A stretch of 64,000 bases of DNA, taken from positions 7,602,501-7,666,500 of the forward strand of contig NC_092580.1 in NCBI RefSeq assembly GCF_037975245.1, given 5' to 3'. The notes beneath the pieces are model-generated. The model worked only from the letters and a program-made list of their open reading frames with translations, ran no database searches and was not told where the DNA came from. Source of the DNA: Apostichopus japonicus. Its lineage: Eukaryota > Echinodermata > Holothuroidea > Aspidochirotida > Stichopodidae. The position numbers and the translations under genes are program-made. Numbering within the stretch: position 1 is the first letter of the stretch; the number at the start of each line of letters is the position of its first letter. This document shows positions 1-11,100 of the stretch, piece by piece.

Positions 1-680
1 AACCAACAACCCTGAGCAAATTTGTTCTAGTTTTTTAAGCTCAGATTCACGATTAGCTCACCATCTGCACTTCAATCATTTGTCCTTGACAAACGTAATC
101 CTTTATTCTATTTAAAGACGTTTTGAACAACATTAGATTGTACAGTGAGCCCTGGAATTATCTCCTCACTGACAACTGCCACCGATTAGAAATCTTCCGG
201 CATTTGTCTGAATAAAACACACCTTATTTAATGTACAGGCTTATGGGAGCAGCTCAATAACATTTGCTGCGGTTAATAAGTGCTGTAAAACAGGGCTTAT
301 GTCAAGTACGGCAATCCTGCCAGGTATCTTAACCGATGATAGTTAACCGACTTACCATATGGTTAAGTTCTTAATGTCTACTGGTTGACCTAAAAAACAG
401 ACTATTAAATATTAAGACATTGGTAAGGGTAGGAAGACAAGCAATAAACATAAACTGGAAGCTTTAAAACTACAACAAGGGGAAGCCTAAACACTGGGAG
501 GCTGCTCCAGACGTGGTTACCACACCCTCCCAGGATGAGAACTATGCTAAGAAGAAAGAAAATGAAAAAAGAAAAAACCCTTCCTAGTGACTGTGCTGTT
601 CCCAAGAAGAGAACTCACCAGCCCTCTAGCCATCGGGTTCCTAAACAGGGGTGCCCCTCCCTCTGCCAGAGCCTCCTCCC
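1..680. other. Left edge, no gene seen
   Basis: AT-rich non-coding sequence. Short open frames occur on both strands but none has homology I recognise or a convincing splice structure. If the large minus-strand gene continues beyond the window, this would be intronic. Confidence 0.4.
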
Positions 681-879
681 AGTTAAAAAATATAGAATAT
701 CTTGGGTGGATTTATATTATTTTTGGTGTAGGTTTTATAAATTATGTACTTAAGAAGGAGATTTTGAATGAGGGGGTCAAGGAGAAGGGCGTTTTTCAAA
801 TATTTTTGGTTTGAAACAATCAGTTGATCAGAGAGAGGGATTGTGTTTGGCTGCTTCCAGCAGCTTTTTGGTAGCAAAA

Positions 880-2176
880 TAACTAGGGATGTTCAGGTAA
901 ATTCTAAGGGCTTTATGAATAATATTAAATTTGAATCTTAAAACAGCTTTGTAGGCAGATACTGCCATAGTTAATAATTGGTTTAATTTTGAGTTATATA
1001 TTTGTAAAAGAATGAGGGAGACAATTAAGATTACTTAAGACTTTAAGTGTATTTAAGATCCTCCAGGCTGTCCCGGTAGTAACATTAATGTGTTTCTTTA
1101 AATTAAGTTTACTGTCACAGGTAATTTCCAGGATAACAGCCTCTTTGCTGGGGGTAATGTTGGTGCTAGAAACTTTGATGTTCTAGTCCTCAGTCAAGTC
1201 ATGAGAGTAAGGATACTTAAAGATTACAAACTTTAAATTTATCTGGGTTATTTTTACTCTCCATTTACTACACCAGGTGCTGATGCAGTCAGTGAATTTT
1301 GTAACGCAACTAACGCAAAAAGAAATTCTGTTACTACTGTGCCAAATAGTGAGGTTGTCTGCGAATTGACTGCTATGTGTAAAATTGTAAGGGAGGTCAT
1401 TGACATAAATACTGTATAAAGGGGATTTAGAACCAAGCCCTGAGCAGTACTAGCTTTGAGCTCAAAGGAATTGAATTGAGTTTTCATTGAACAGCCATGG
1501 AAGAAAGAAGTCTAATTGTCCGATTGGGAAGATTATTGTTTAGAAGTTTGTGTGAGAGACCATTATGCCCAGTTTGGTCAAAGGCCTTTTCACAATCAAG
1601 TAACAGATCGGTCATTTGGTGTTTGTTTTGGAAGCCGATTTCCATACTTTCTGTAACTCTAAAGATGGGACTTAAAGTTGACTTATTGGACCTAAAACCA
1701 GCCTGATAAGGAGAAAAATTATTTGTATTTTCGAGTATAAGTCTAATAAGACTGATTGAGGATTTTTACAAAGATCTTTCCCAAGACTGGAAGTAGACTA
1801 ATTTGTCTATATATTCCCATACAAAGAAGTCCTGCATAAAATGCATCATGGAATCCTGCATGCATATGAAGGATTGTTGTATGTTTGGAAGGAATCCTGT
1901 TCCATATACAGGAATCCTATAGGATTCCTGCATGATTCCTGCAGGACTTTTTTGTATGGGTTTATATGGATTTGAATGGGATTTGTTTAGTTTTGGAAGG
2001 AGAATAGCTGTAGCTCTTTTTCCATCGGGAGAGAGATATCCTACTTTAGTGAGGATATTGGAAAGTTTAATGAAAGTAATGGTAAAACTAACAGGACAAG
2101 TTTTAAGTATAAGATAGCTAATGCCGCTATGACCAGGAGAGGTACTATTAATTGTGTTACAAATGCTAGGTTTCAA
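880..2176 (-). pseudogene. Broken reverse transcriptase (ORF2 fragment)
   Basis: Recognisable reverse transcriptase segments appear in the correct order across several frames: SPGHSGISYLILK near 2130 (finger region), QISLLPVLGKIFVKIL near 1780, SPYQAGFRSNKST near 1705, LLLDCEKAFDQTGHNGL near 1570 (the D-x-x-KAFD block), then STAQGLVLNPLYTVF near 1445 (cf. the PQGSVLGPLLF block). SQTTSLFGT near 1360 stands where FADDTTLFGT is expected, so the catalytic Asp pair is lost. VILEITCDSKLNLKKHIN near 1130 matches the thumb-side 'DSKLTWKKHI' motif. Multiple stops and frameshifts, plus the insertion at 1807-1971, make it non-functional. Assignment to a LINE reverse transcriptase is firm; the clade is not. 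Confidence 0.85.
1807..1971. mobile_element. Small inverted-repeat (MITE-like) insertion
   Basis: The two ends are near-perfect inverted repeats. On the left is CCCATACAAAGAAGTCCTGC; on the right, read on the minus strand, CCCATACAAAAAAGTCCTGC, and similarity continues outward into a tatat-rich edge. Direct and inverted 'ggaatcctgcatg' words fill the interior. It interrupts the reverse transcriptase relic exactly between the finger segment and 'QISLLPVLGKIF', so it inserted after the LINE. It has no coding capacity. Confidence 0.65.
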
Positions 2177-2304
2177 TCAGTAGTAGTAATAGGGGTGGCA
2201 CTTTCATTCTCTTGAAGAGGAACATGTCGTTAAAACTGGAAAATGAAATAGTTTGGGATTAGAGTTGATAAAATTATCTATATAGTTTTTGAAGGCATTA
2301 TCCT

Positions 2305-2745
2305 AGTTTGGGCCAGTGGGGTTGCCAAAAATAATAGTAAACCTTACTTATTAGTCTTTTGACAAAATTTGGCTTATCTCCCTGATCAATAAGTACTATT
2401 TTGACTTCACTATCAGTGACACTGGGATTGATACCACAGACAACAGTACAAGAGTAGTATTTTGGAGGCAACTGTTTTGCCAGTTTTGGAGATGGTCTAC
2501 CAAGTGTAGTGTCTTGTGGCCAAGGTTTCAGTAAAGAAATGGTTGATTCTGAATATCCTGGAGGAATTTCTATATTTGAGTTTTTTAGGGTTCTGATTGA
2601 GGCTATTAGGGTGTTAGGTTTGGCTTTCTTAATGAGTTTGGCCTAGGCGATGGGGTTTTTGAGTAATTTCAGCCAGGATTCCAGAAACTAAAGCTTTATC
2701 TTCTGGTTTGGTTTAAGATGTTAGCTTGGCTGGAGAGTCACCATA
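2305..2745 (-). pseudogene. ORF1-like fragment of the retrotransposon
   Basis: An open minus-strand frame of about 115 codons ends with a stop near 2305 and has one stop near its beginning. It contains YYSCTVVCGINPSVTDSEVK followed by a KPNFVKRLISK segment. This resembles the RRM/PRE_C2HC-like part of LINE ORF1 proteins, where a 'V.RG(V)..S.T..E(I/V)K' strand-turn precedes a 'V.R..SK' segment. It lies directly upstream of the reverse transcriptase relic, as expected for ORF1. The family assignment rests on motif resemblance only. Confidence 0.5.
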
Positions 2746-2940
2746 ATCATCAGTCCTGCATTGTTACCTAGTAACAGTTTGCTAATTAGATAAGCCTGGG
2801 TCAGAGAACGAGGCAGGTAAAGGGATGATTAAGCTTAGTGAAACTCTGCCAAAGTAGGCTGAGAAAAGAAGAAACATCTTCCACACTGAATATTAGCCTG
2901 CCTTACCATAATGAGAAAGAAGAGATTGAGAGGTTATCCC

Positions 2941-3040
2941 CAAAAAAAGCATTTTCAAATGCTATACCTTTACTATACAAAAGGTATAGCTATACCTTAT
3001 ACTATATCAAAGGTATAGCGTTTAAAAACACTTTGCGTTT
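2941..3040. repeat. Tandem hairpins / foldback element
   Basis: Two adjacent short hairpins are built from GCTATACCTT and its complement (2961-2990 and 2990-3019). The flanks 'aaaaagcattttcaaat' and 'gtttaaaaacactttgcg' are also roughly complementary, which gives a foldback of about 100 bases. It may be a small MITE remnant. Confidence 0.4.
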
Positions 3041-4916
3041 GTCCCATTGAACTGACACCAGAGAAGAAAAAAAAATCGTTTGAAAAAGAGCACTTTCTGT
3101 GGCACCAATCCGTGGAAGAAGTTGGCACGCACTATGGTGTTAAAGCATGTCCATGAAGCTATCACCTTAGACAAGTTAATTAACAATAACATGCAACCAT
3201 GACAACCAGAGAAGCAGCTGGTTAAAGGCTTAAAAACAAATGCTGACATATTTACAGCTTCATACACCAGTTTAGAGCAGTCTTAAATTTCCTAAAAAGT
3301 TTATTTTTGCCACATTTTTAGTTCTTGTCTTTTAAAAACAATCATATTATTGTCGCAATCACCATTAAAACACTGAACAAGTCTGCTGGCAGGATAATAT
3401 ATTTCATTGCAAAAGTGAGACAACCCTTTTAAAACAGGATGTATGGTAACTCTAACCACTTCCCTATCATGTTTGGCCGTGCATGAGCTCAGTCCATTAC
3501 ATTTCAGTCAATAAATCTATGATTAACCACAAAATCTCAAGAAATATTTCCAACCTAACCCAACTTGCAAAAACTGTGTGTTAGCAATGGTGATTCCCCC
3601 CCCCCCCCCCAAAACAAAGACAAACATTTAAATTCAATTTTTAACAGATTTTGAAATTACTCTATTATTAAAAAAAAAGAAAATTATCTCATGTTTTTCC
3701 AATAAGTTGACTATATATAGGAATTCCATTCTGTCACGTTTCCCATATTTGTCCTTGGCGGAGATTACCAGCATTCCTTTCACAGGATATCATTACCATA
3801 CATGTAATGTCATTGTCTTCTCCAAGGACGACCACAAAATTTACCCAAATTTACCAACGGTTTCCTGATTTTTCTCATTTTCATAAAAAGTGTTTACAGA
3901 TGCAATACTACTGGAACAAATGGCAAACAGATGAACAGAATTTTTTTTTCAGAAACAAAAAATTAAAGTTAATATATATTTTGTGACTTTATTAGCTCTT
4001 GTATGAAGCAGGGGAAAGACCCTCACTACTAACTAATTTCACATCCAAAATTTCGACTTAATCTTTCAGGGCTTTCTATGTATTCTTTATAAGAAACTCA
4101 AACAAAACTCATTGATAAAGGGAATGCAACGGTTGCTCAATCTTTGAATAAGTAATGAATCACAACAATTCTTTATCATAATCACAATAAATCATAACAG
4201 TAGATGGTTGTCTTTGAAAACCATATTCACTTCTTGTTATAATCAGTCAAAATCCCTAAAGCTATGTTCATCCAAAAGTCTCAAAGAACAACAGTTATTT
4301 GCACCAGTTTATGACGATAAATACTTCAGCCCTTATTCTTATATGCAAAGTAGGCTAGGCTAAGAACCTCTGCTGTTAAATTGTGGTATGTTTAGTGTTC
4401 ATGTTTTTTTTTTTTTAATTTGTTTTCTTAAATTCCCTTCTCAAGATTTCAAGCATCTGTTTGAAGAATTCATTTAAAGAATGAACAAACTAGTTTCGTG
4501 TAATTAACTCAACAACAGGAATGAGAAATTATCATCAACTTTGAGTGAATAAATTCTTATCTGACATAGATTATACTGAACCCTAATTCCTTACTACATA
4601 GATTATGCTGAAAATCTACATAGCCAGTTGAAGAAGAGTAAATTGATATTAAATCCTAATTAGACATATCAATCGTAATTGCATTCATCCTATTGTTAAA
4701 ATAAATTACCAAAATTACTTAAAATCTGAAAAGTTTGTTATCTCTGTAACAAACAAACAATGGACACCATTTTCACCAAATCAGAAATTTTGTGTCCATT
4801 ATTAAAGTAAAAATAACAATTTAACTTTGATCCAATTCTCCCATGCTACACAACCCCTCCCCCAACACCAACCTACACCCCTTCTCCCAAACCACCTCCC
4901 CTCCCTCATGACATAC
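3041..4916. other. Non-coding stretch left of the last exon found
   Basis: AT-rich sequence with a C10-14 run near 3597 and A/T runs. I searched the minus strand here for an in-phase terminal exon of the CFAP92-like gene and found none that convinces. Short open frames, such as minus-strand 3267-3022, lack recognisable homology. Confidence 0.4.
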
Positions 4917-5129
4917 CTCCTCAAGTTCATCAATCCTGGCTTGATCTGGTTTCCTGGGATGTACGTTACTCTTGGTAGCTGTCTCTACTCCTGGATACAC
5001 AAACCCGTCTCCGGTTTGCCATGCGGAGACAGATTCCTCCACTTCCTGTTTTTGGAGAGCCTCTAAGTTGACCGGAACGACGGCTGCCGAGTTATATGAC
5101 GAGCAGTAGGTGAACCTTTTGTCTGGCTC
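4917..5129 (-). CDS. CFAP92: CFAP92-like exon 17 (last one found)
   Basis: Acceptor gtacaacttgcag, donor GAG|GTATGT, 71 whole codons. Codes PDKRFTYCSSYNSAAVVPVN, SVSAWQTGDGFVYPGVETA and HPRKPDQARIDELEE. It has no stop before the donor, so at least one more coding exon must exist. Residues 1105-1175. Confidence 0.9.
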
Positions 5130-8100
5130 CTGCAAGTTGTACAAAAAATTAAAGTAATGTCAAAACAAAAAGCTGAATGTAAAGTTAATATTTCTGACTT
5201 TGGTAATGTTGGTTTGTGATTTACTAATAATGTTATACAACCATTACCACTACTTGCCCCCCCCCCCCAAAAAAAAAATAACCGTTTTCCACCCAATATC
5301 TACTTTGATGTTCCTTTGCTCTTTGCCTTTGCCACTGCTGTCAGATAATCTAGTTAACCCCAAAGTAAATATATGCAAAAGCCAAGCATTGAACTTTACT
5401 TTATATGTAATAGAGCAAGCATTGAACTCTAAATGTAATAGACCTCCTTGGGGTCTTCCTCACCTGTCATGTTACCTGTCAGCAATTTTTCAACCAAAAC
5501 AATAAAAAAAAACTAAATAATTTGAGGTTATTTCAGTCATTAAGTTATAGGGCAGTTTAACTCCCCCCCCCTCAATGCCCCCAATAAAAATGATGGGAGT
5601 CTCTTGACACCTCAGTTCTAATGCCATGGGGCACAACCAATATTTCGTTTAACCTTTATATGAACCTTTCAATTTTTGTGTGGTTGTTTTTTACAATTAT
5701 GGCTTTTAAAGTGATTTAGTTTTGAAAGGCAACATTTAGTGTCATTCCCAGCTTGACGTATGAAGTTGTTTTTGCCATTTCCGTTTTAAGGAACACCGCA
5801 GTTCCACATCCTCCCAACCGACTTCATTTCCTACCAGAGGGAAGTTTCCTGAGGTGGTAACAACCGACCAGCGTGACGACATTTACCTGTGCCAGATGTT
5901 GGCGTAGGGCTTCCATGGCCTGTTCTGTGCTGTTTAGCATCTGTGTGCTGTAGTTGTGGGCCACTCCGTTAGGTGGTTGAACCATGATCTTTCTCGTTGG
6001 CACTCTGTTTGCTACGTTCTCTTGGCTCTTTACTGCGACCTCAAGCTGGTAATTGAGAGAGAGAGAGAGGAAATATTGTCAGTGACCTGTGTGAGGGTGT
6101 GGTGGGGTGCATACTGAAGTTTGGGAACGGGGGCACACCTCCTTCTCCTGTATAGGTCTGGAGGGTGGGGGGGGGGGCACATGCTACTAGTGGAAGGCTC
6201 CTGTGGCAAATGCAGAAGAGCCCATAAATACCTGCCATTATGAAAAGCACCCGGTGAAATTGAAATCTACTAACTTTAGCAAGGAGGGGAAGGAGGATGG
6301 GGAGGTGTACATGTACCGACACCCTCACCTCTAGATCTAGCACCCTCCTTCATTTGACAGTGATGAAACAAAAACACCCACCCTTTTATGGAATTAAATT
6401 TTAATCTATTACACATGAGTTTCAGAATTGACTTACAATGTTTGCCTTGATGAAGTCCTGTTCTTGTCCAAAGTACTCTTTGTCGGCGAGATACTCCATG
6501 TATCCGCTATTATAGATGTCCAATGGCTCCAACATGCTGTGTTTCCTCTGGTAGTTAGTCTCGGTGGGGGGAGGGGTCCTAAAACCGTCCATATCATCCC
6601 CCCTCACAACCACCTCATTGGCTTCCCTTAGATCTAACAAGAAATAAATAAAATCACTTTATTAAATGATGAAAACATAAAAACATACTAAAACTGAAAC
6701 ATGGTGCTGTGAAACTGTCTGGTCCACCAATCCAGGGTTGGTAGAATTTGTTTTTCGAGTCTTCAGAGTCTTACACAGAATAAATTATCCTAAGTAGACT
6801 TAGGGTTACCATATTTCTTTTGTTGAAAAGTGGGGCGTTGTGTGAGTCCCTCCCTCTCTGATTTGAAGCAACTTTTGGCCACATAGCTTGTCCCGCTAAG
6901 TTTGTGGTGCAAAAATGCTGCCATCAATCATACTTGTGTGCTTAAAACTTCAGAATGGTCACTTATCAAAATTCGAAAAAAATGAGCATTTTCAGTTTGC
7001 GTATCGTAAAAACAGTGATATTTTTTAGCTTCAAAAAGACCTTGAGAAAATTGGGGTAATTTAGCTTGTTGACCGGACGAAACATTTGATCTCAAAAGGG
7101 AGTTGATCCTGATTAATTGGGATGTATGGTAACCCAAAGTCCCCTCCAAACATGCACTCTATTGACTAACATATGGACATACAAAGAACATACAGAACTA
7201 GATAAGAAGTTTACACAGATAGATATATATAATGTGATGTAGAGAAATGATTTTGCATTATGAATGAAGTTACCACTATCAGCCACAATCATATCCCCCG
7301 CAAGGCTCAATGCCATCTTCTTATACTTTCTCAAGTTGACAAATTTGCGACAACTTCGCCAACCAAAATACAACATTATTAATTATTAAATTATTATACT
7401 AAATTTACCCATGGATTGTACCATTTTGTACAAAAAATATCAACAAAAAAGTTAAGAGTTGGGTACCTAATTTAATAACCAAACACACATAACCACACAC
7501 TGTAGTCATTGAGTAAGGAATAAAAATGCTATCAGAGATAGGAAATACAAGATAGGAAGAATTGAATGACCAAATGACCTTCAAAATCAGCTGTGGTTAA
7601 TGGCACACCAAACTCTCTACTGAGAGAAATGACCGATGCTGCGGACGGGAAGAGATCGCTCTTAGTTACATCTCGCAACTTCTTCAGGTTGACCAGCTTA
7701 CAGGAAACAAAATATGGAAAAGGTTACAACTTTACAACTTGGAAATTGTCTCGTGCGGAAGAAAAGGATTATGTTTTGTGCAAAATTATTAACGGCAAAG
7801 TGATAACCGCTTGTCTATGATGTATATAGGACTACATGGAAACAGTATGTTTACTATTAAGAGTTCAATACTGTTTTCTTGAGCTAATGGGGAAAAAAAA
7901 TTCTTCTGTTTTCTAAACAGAAATAAAAGCAGCATATCGGGTATTATCAAATAATTCTCATGTTTTATCACAAACATCAAAATCTTCTTCAGAGGAGGCT
8001 CTAAACACAAGAACTAATTGTGACCGGTTTAGTCTATGCAGGGACTAGAAAGACACAGAATTTGAATGAAACCAAAAATGTACTCCATTTTGTTTTTCTT

Positions 8101-11100
8101 TTTTAAGTAAATACCAGCAGACTCACCTGATCAAGTTTGACCAAGGCCTCAAGACAGGGAGGGGGTACCATGTCCCGAACGTAGAGCAGAGGTTGCTGTA
8201 CAATGACCGAGAGTGGCTCGTGGAGCTTGACTCTGCACAGGTCCACGTCCAGGGAGGCATACTTGCGCTCGCGGAAGGTAAAATCGGAATTGTAGAGGAC
8301 TTCAAAGATCACACCATCTGGAGAAATGAACATCATCCATGAGGACATGGTAAATAAATCAGTGAAATGTACTGAAAGGGGGGTTAAGGGTGGGGGAGGG
8401 GAAGAGGGTGGCTTAACCTATATAATCTGGAACATCAAGTCTGGGTGGGTGGTTATGCATTCTTAGTTGCTGACAAGATACTTCTACTAACAAGTTCAAA
8501 TGTTGACTGCAAGTTGGTGACATATCCTTTGCAGCCTTGGTATTCAAACTGTTTTTGATCGGAGATCCCAATTTTCACCTTATCATCTTGACGACCCTCC
8601 TGTGACAGATGTTGTGGCCTTAGGAAGGGGTCTACAGGAAGGAGGATATATCCCCCTCCCTAGGGAAGGGGTCTACATGAAGGAGGACATATCCCCCTCT
8701 CTAGGGAAGGGGTCTACAGGAAGGAGGACATATCCTCTCCCTAGGGAAGGATCTACAGGAGGGAGGACACATCCCCCTCCCTAGGGAAGGGTCTACAGGA
8801 AGTACATATCCCCCTCCCTAGGGAAGGGTCTACAGGAAGGACATATTCCCCTCCCTAGGGAAGGGTCTACAGGAAGGATACATCCAACTCCTCAGGGAAG
8901 GGGTCTACAGTAAGGACATATCCCCCTCCCTATGGGAGGGGTCTACAGGAAGGACAAATCCCCTCCCTAGGGAAGGGTCTACAGTAAGGACATATCCCCA
9001 TTCCGTTTGAACATTTTTTCATATTACTAAAAATGCTTAGTGGCAGAATGGTGTTATATTTTGCACTTTTGAACTTACTAATGATTTAAAGTTTCCCAGA
9101 AATATTGGCTAATTTCTTTTTACTTCTGAAATATTTTGGGCTACCGTAAAATAGGTCGCGAACCCCACTTTGAATTGCAGGGCTTAACAGCAGCCAGTCA
9201 GGTTTGACTGAAGAGACAGGTGCATATGATCGGACCAAAACAAGGTATAATTGAGAAGCACGTTGTTTTCTCGTTTAGCAAAATATCACAAGTGGTGTTT
9301 CTACCTTGTTTCTTGGCTCTTGGTAAAGTCTCCCATAGCATCTGGATGGCTTCATCTCTTAAACCTTCTAATACAAAGATGTGCTTCTCACCATCCATGA
9401 TCTGGAAACCTGTCACAATGTTTAAGGTTTTACTGTCCTGCTGAGTTCTACAAGAAAACAACATATAAAGCATTGATATGTAAATTGTCTCTAACTCTAT
9501 TCATTTGAAAAAAAAGAAGAAATAATTGTACTTTGCAAATCAAACTCAGCATTTGGTACAAATGTTCACATAAACATAATGTTTAAGGTCTTACTCTCCT
9601 GCTAACCTCTAAAAGAACAACACATATAAAGAATCAAAATATATCAATGAAACAGTTGACAGAAAGTCTCTGATTCGATTAAGTAACCCCTCCCCCGCCC
9701 CCAAGAGAAAAAAACTGTACTTTGCAAATCAAATCAGTTACTTTGTTGTATAAATTTCCTGGATAGCGTGTACGCATGTCATTTAGGTATATGTTAGCGC
9801 AAATTTAACAATGTATGTGTGTATGTATGTATGTATATTAGATCAGGAACTCGTGAAGAAGCCTCATTGGCTTATCAAAGCCACAAGCTGACCAAAGTCA
9901 GTCTCTTACATTCATATTTAACGTCCATGATTATGAATTGTTAATTGTCAACAACTCTGTAACTGGACGACATACATTAATCTGGGAGTGACTCGAACCG
10001 GGGACCTTATGATTGAAAGTGGTGTAGCACCAATGTAGTGGTGTCGTAGGCCCTAGCCATGCTACTTACTCCGAGAGTTTGTAGGTAGACAGAGCAGCCT
10101 GTATGATGTGATCAGGCAGGACATCAAGATTGAGAGCTTTCGAGTTAATCTTGGTGACCAGCTGAAGCAACTGATGAAGGAAACTGGAATTCTTGTACTC
10201 AAAGATGAAGATGATATAGGAAAATGGTGACTAAATCAAACAAAACAGAAAAGAGAAGAAAAGAAATAAAAAATGAAATATCAAACAAGACAATTATTAT
10301 AAAAAAAGGATGTTTTATAGGAATTTTACTACTTATGAATTAATTGAAAAATATGTTTTTTTCTGGGTAATTCAAGGTGACTTTTTTGTGTTTGGTTTGT
10401 AAGTTTACATGATGATTTTTGACCAAACCATGTGGTACTTATAAATAACTGAATATACCCCAATCAAACAGAGAGAAATTAACAACATGTTGGCCACTCT
10501 TTAGACTGGAGAGCAATAACCTATTTTAATTTATTATAGAATATACGATGTACCTTTCAACTTTAAATAGTTCATTTAAAAATATTCCTGCTGTCATTTT
10601 GGTAAAAAGAATTCAAAGTGAAGTATAAAAATGTATTTTCAGCTACTTTATCTGTCTGTGGTCAGTGGATCCTGGGTAACCTTATCTATGCTTGTTTAAC
10701 GAAAAATGCAATTTTTCTACCTACGGAAACTCCAATTCCCCAACTATACCCCAATTCCCAGTAATCAGTCTTCAAGGTCCCTTCAATCGCAGCAGTCTTT
10801 TGTTTTTGAATTCAAAACTCTTTCAACATAAATGGAGAATCATTTATCCATTATTGCATAGTTTACTGTTTATGCATAATGGTCAAATTGCTAAATACCA
10901 GTCTAAAGAAGAATAGCAGGGTTTTATTAACCCTGGAACCATAGTTCTTTATAAGAGACAAAATTCTGAGCCTTCAAACCTGCTACACCAAAAAATTTGA
11001 ATAATAAATTACTCCCTGAACCTATCTTAGTGCACAATTTTTTTCATAGATAGATTGCACAGAATGCAATTAAAGTTGGTCAGTTTTAAGCGTAGTGGTT

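Larger units (their letters stand above)
690..2750 (-). mobile_element. Degenerate non-LTR (LINE-type) retrotransposon
   Basis: Read on the minus strand, this stretch gives, in order, an ORF1-like nucleic-acid-binding piece (about 2745-2305) and a broken reverse transcriptase (about 2176-900). Only about 130 bases separate them, so the endonuclease part of ORF2 is missing and the copy is internally deleted. Stops and frameshifts break both frames. The order and the reverse transcriptase motifs suit the Jockey/CR1-like group of LINEs, but I cannot place the clade. A separate inverted-repeat element sits inside it at 1807-1971. The ends and target-site duplications were not located. It lies just downstream of the last exon found for the CFAP92-like gene and may be in one of its introns. 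Confidence 0.8.

Noticed and set aside
3040-3174. Plus-strand frame reading LTPEKKKKSFEKEHFLWHQS
   Set aside because: Short, bounded by stops, and no family recognised.
3660-3820. Minus-strand frame reading KGMLVISAKDKYGKRDRMEF as terminal exon of the CFAP92-like gene
   Set aside because: No acceptor in phase 0 with a pyrimidine tract was found, and nothing ties the sequence to the family.
7274-7376. Exon-like minus-strand segment (MALSLAGDMIVADS before a GT donor)
   Set aside because: No acceptor gives the phase needed after exon 14, while exon 14 joins exon 15 directly in perfect phase.
9986-10004. tRNA gene suggested by the B box
   Set aside because: Only the B-box half of a tRNA is present, and the same body and tail recur elsewhere, so it is a SINE and not a tRNA gene.
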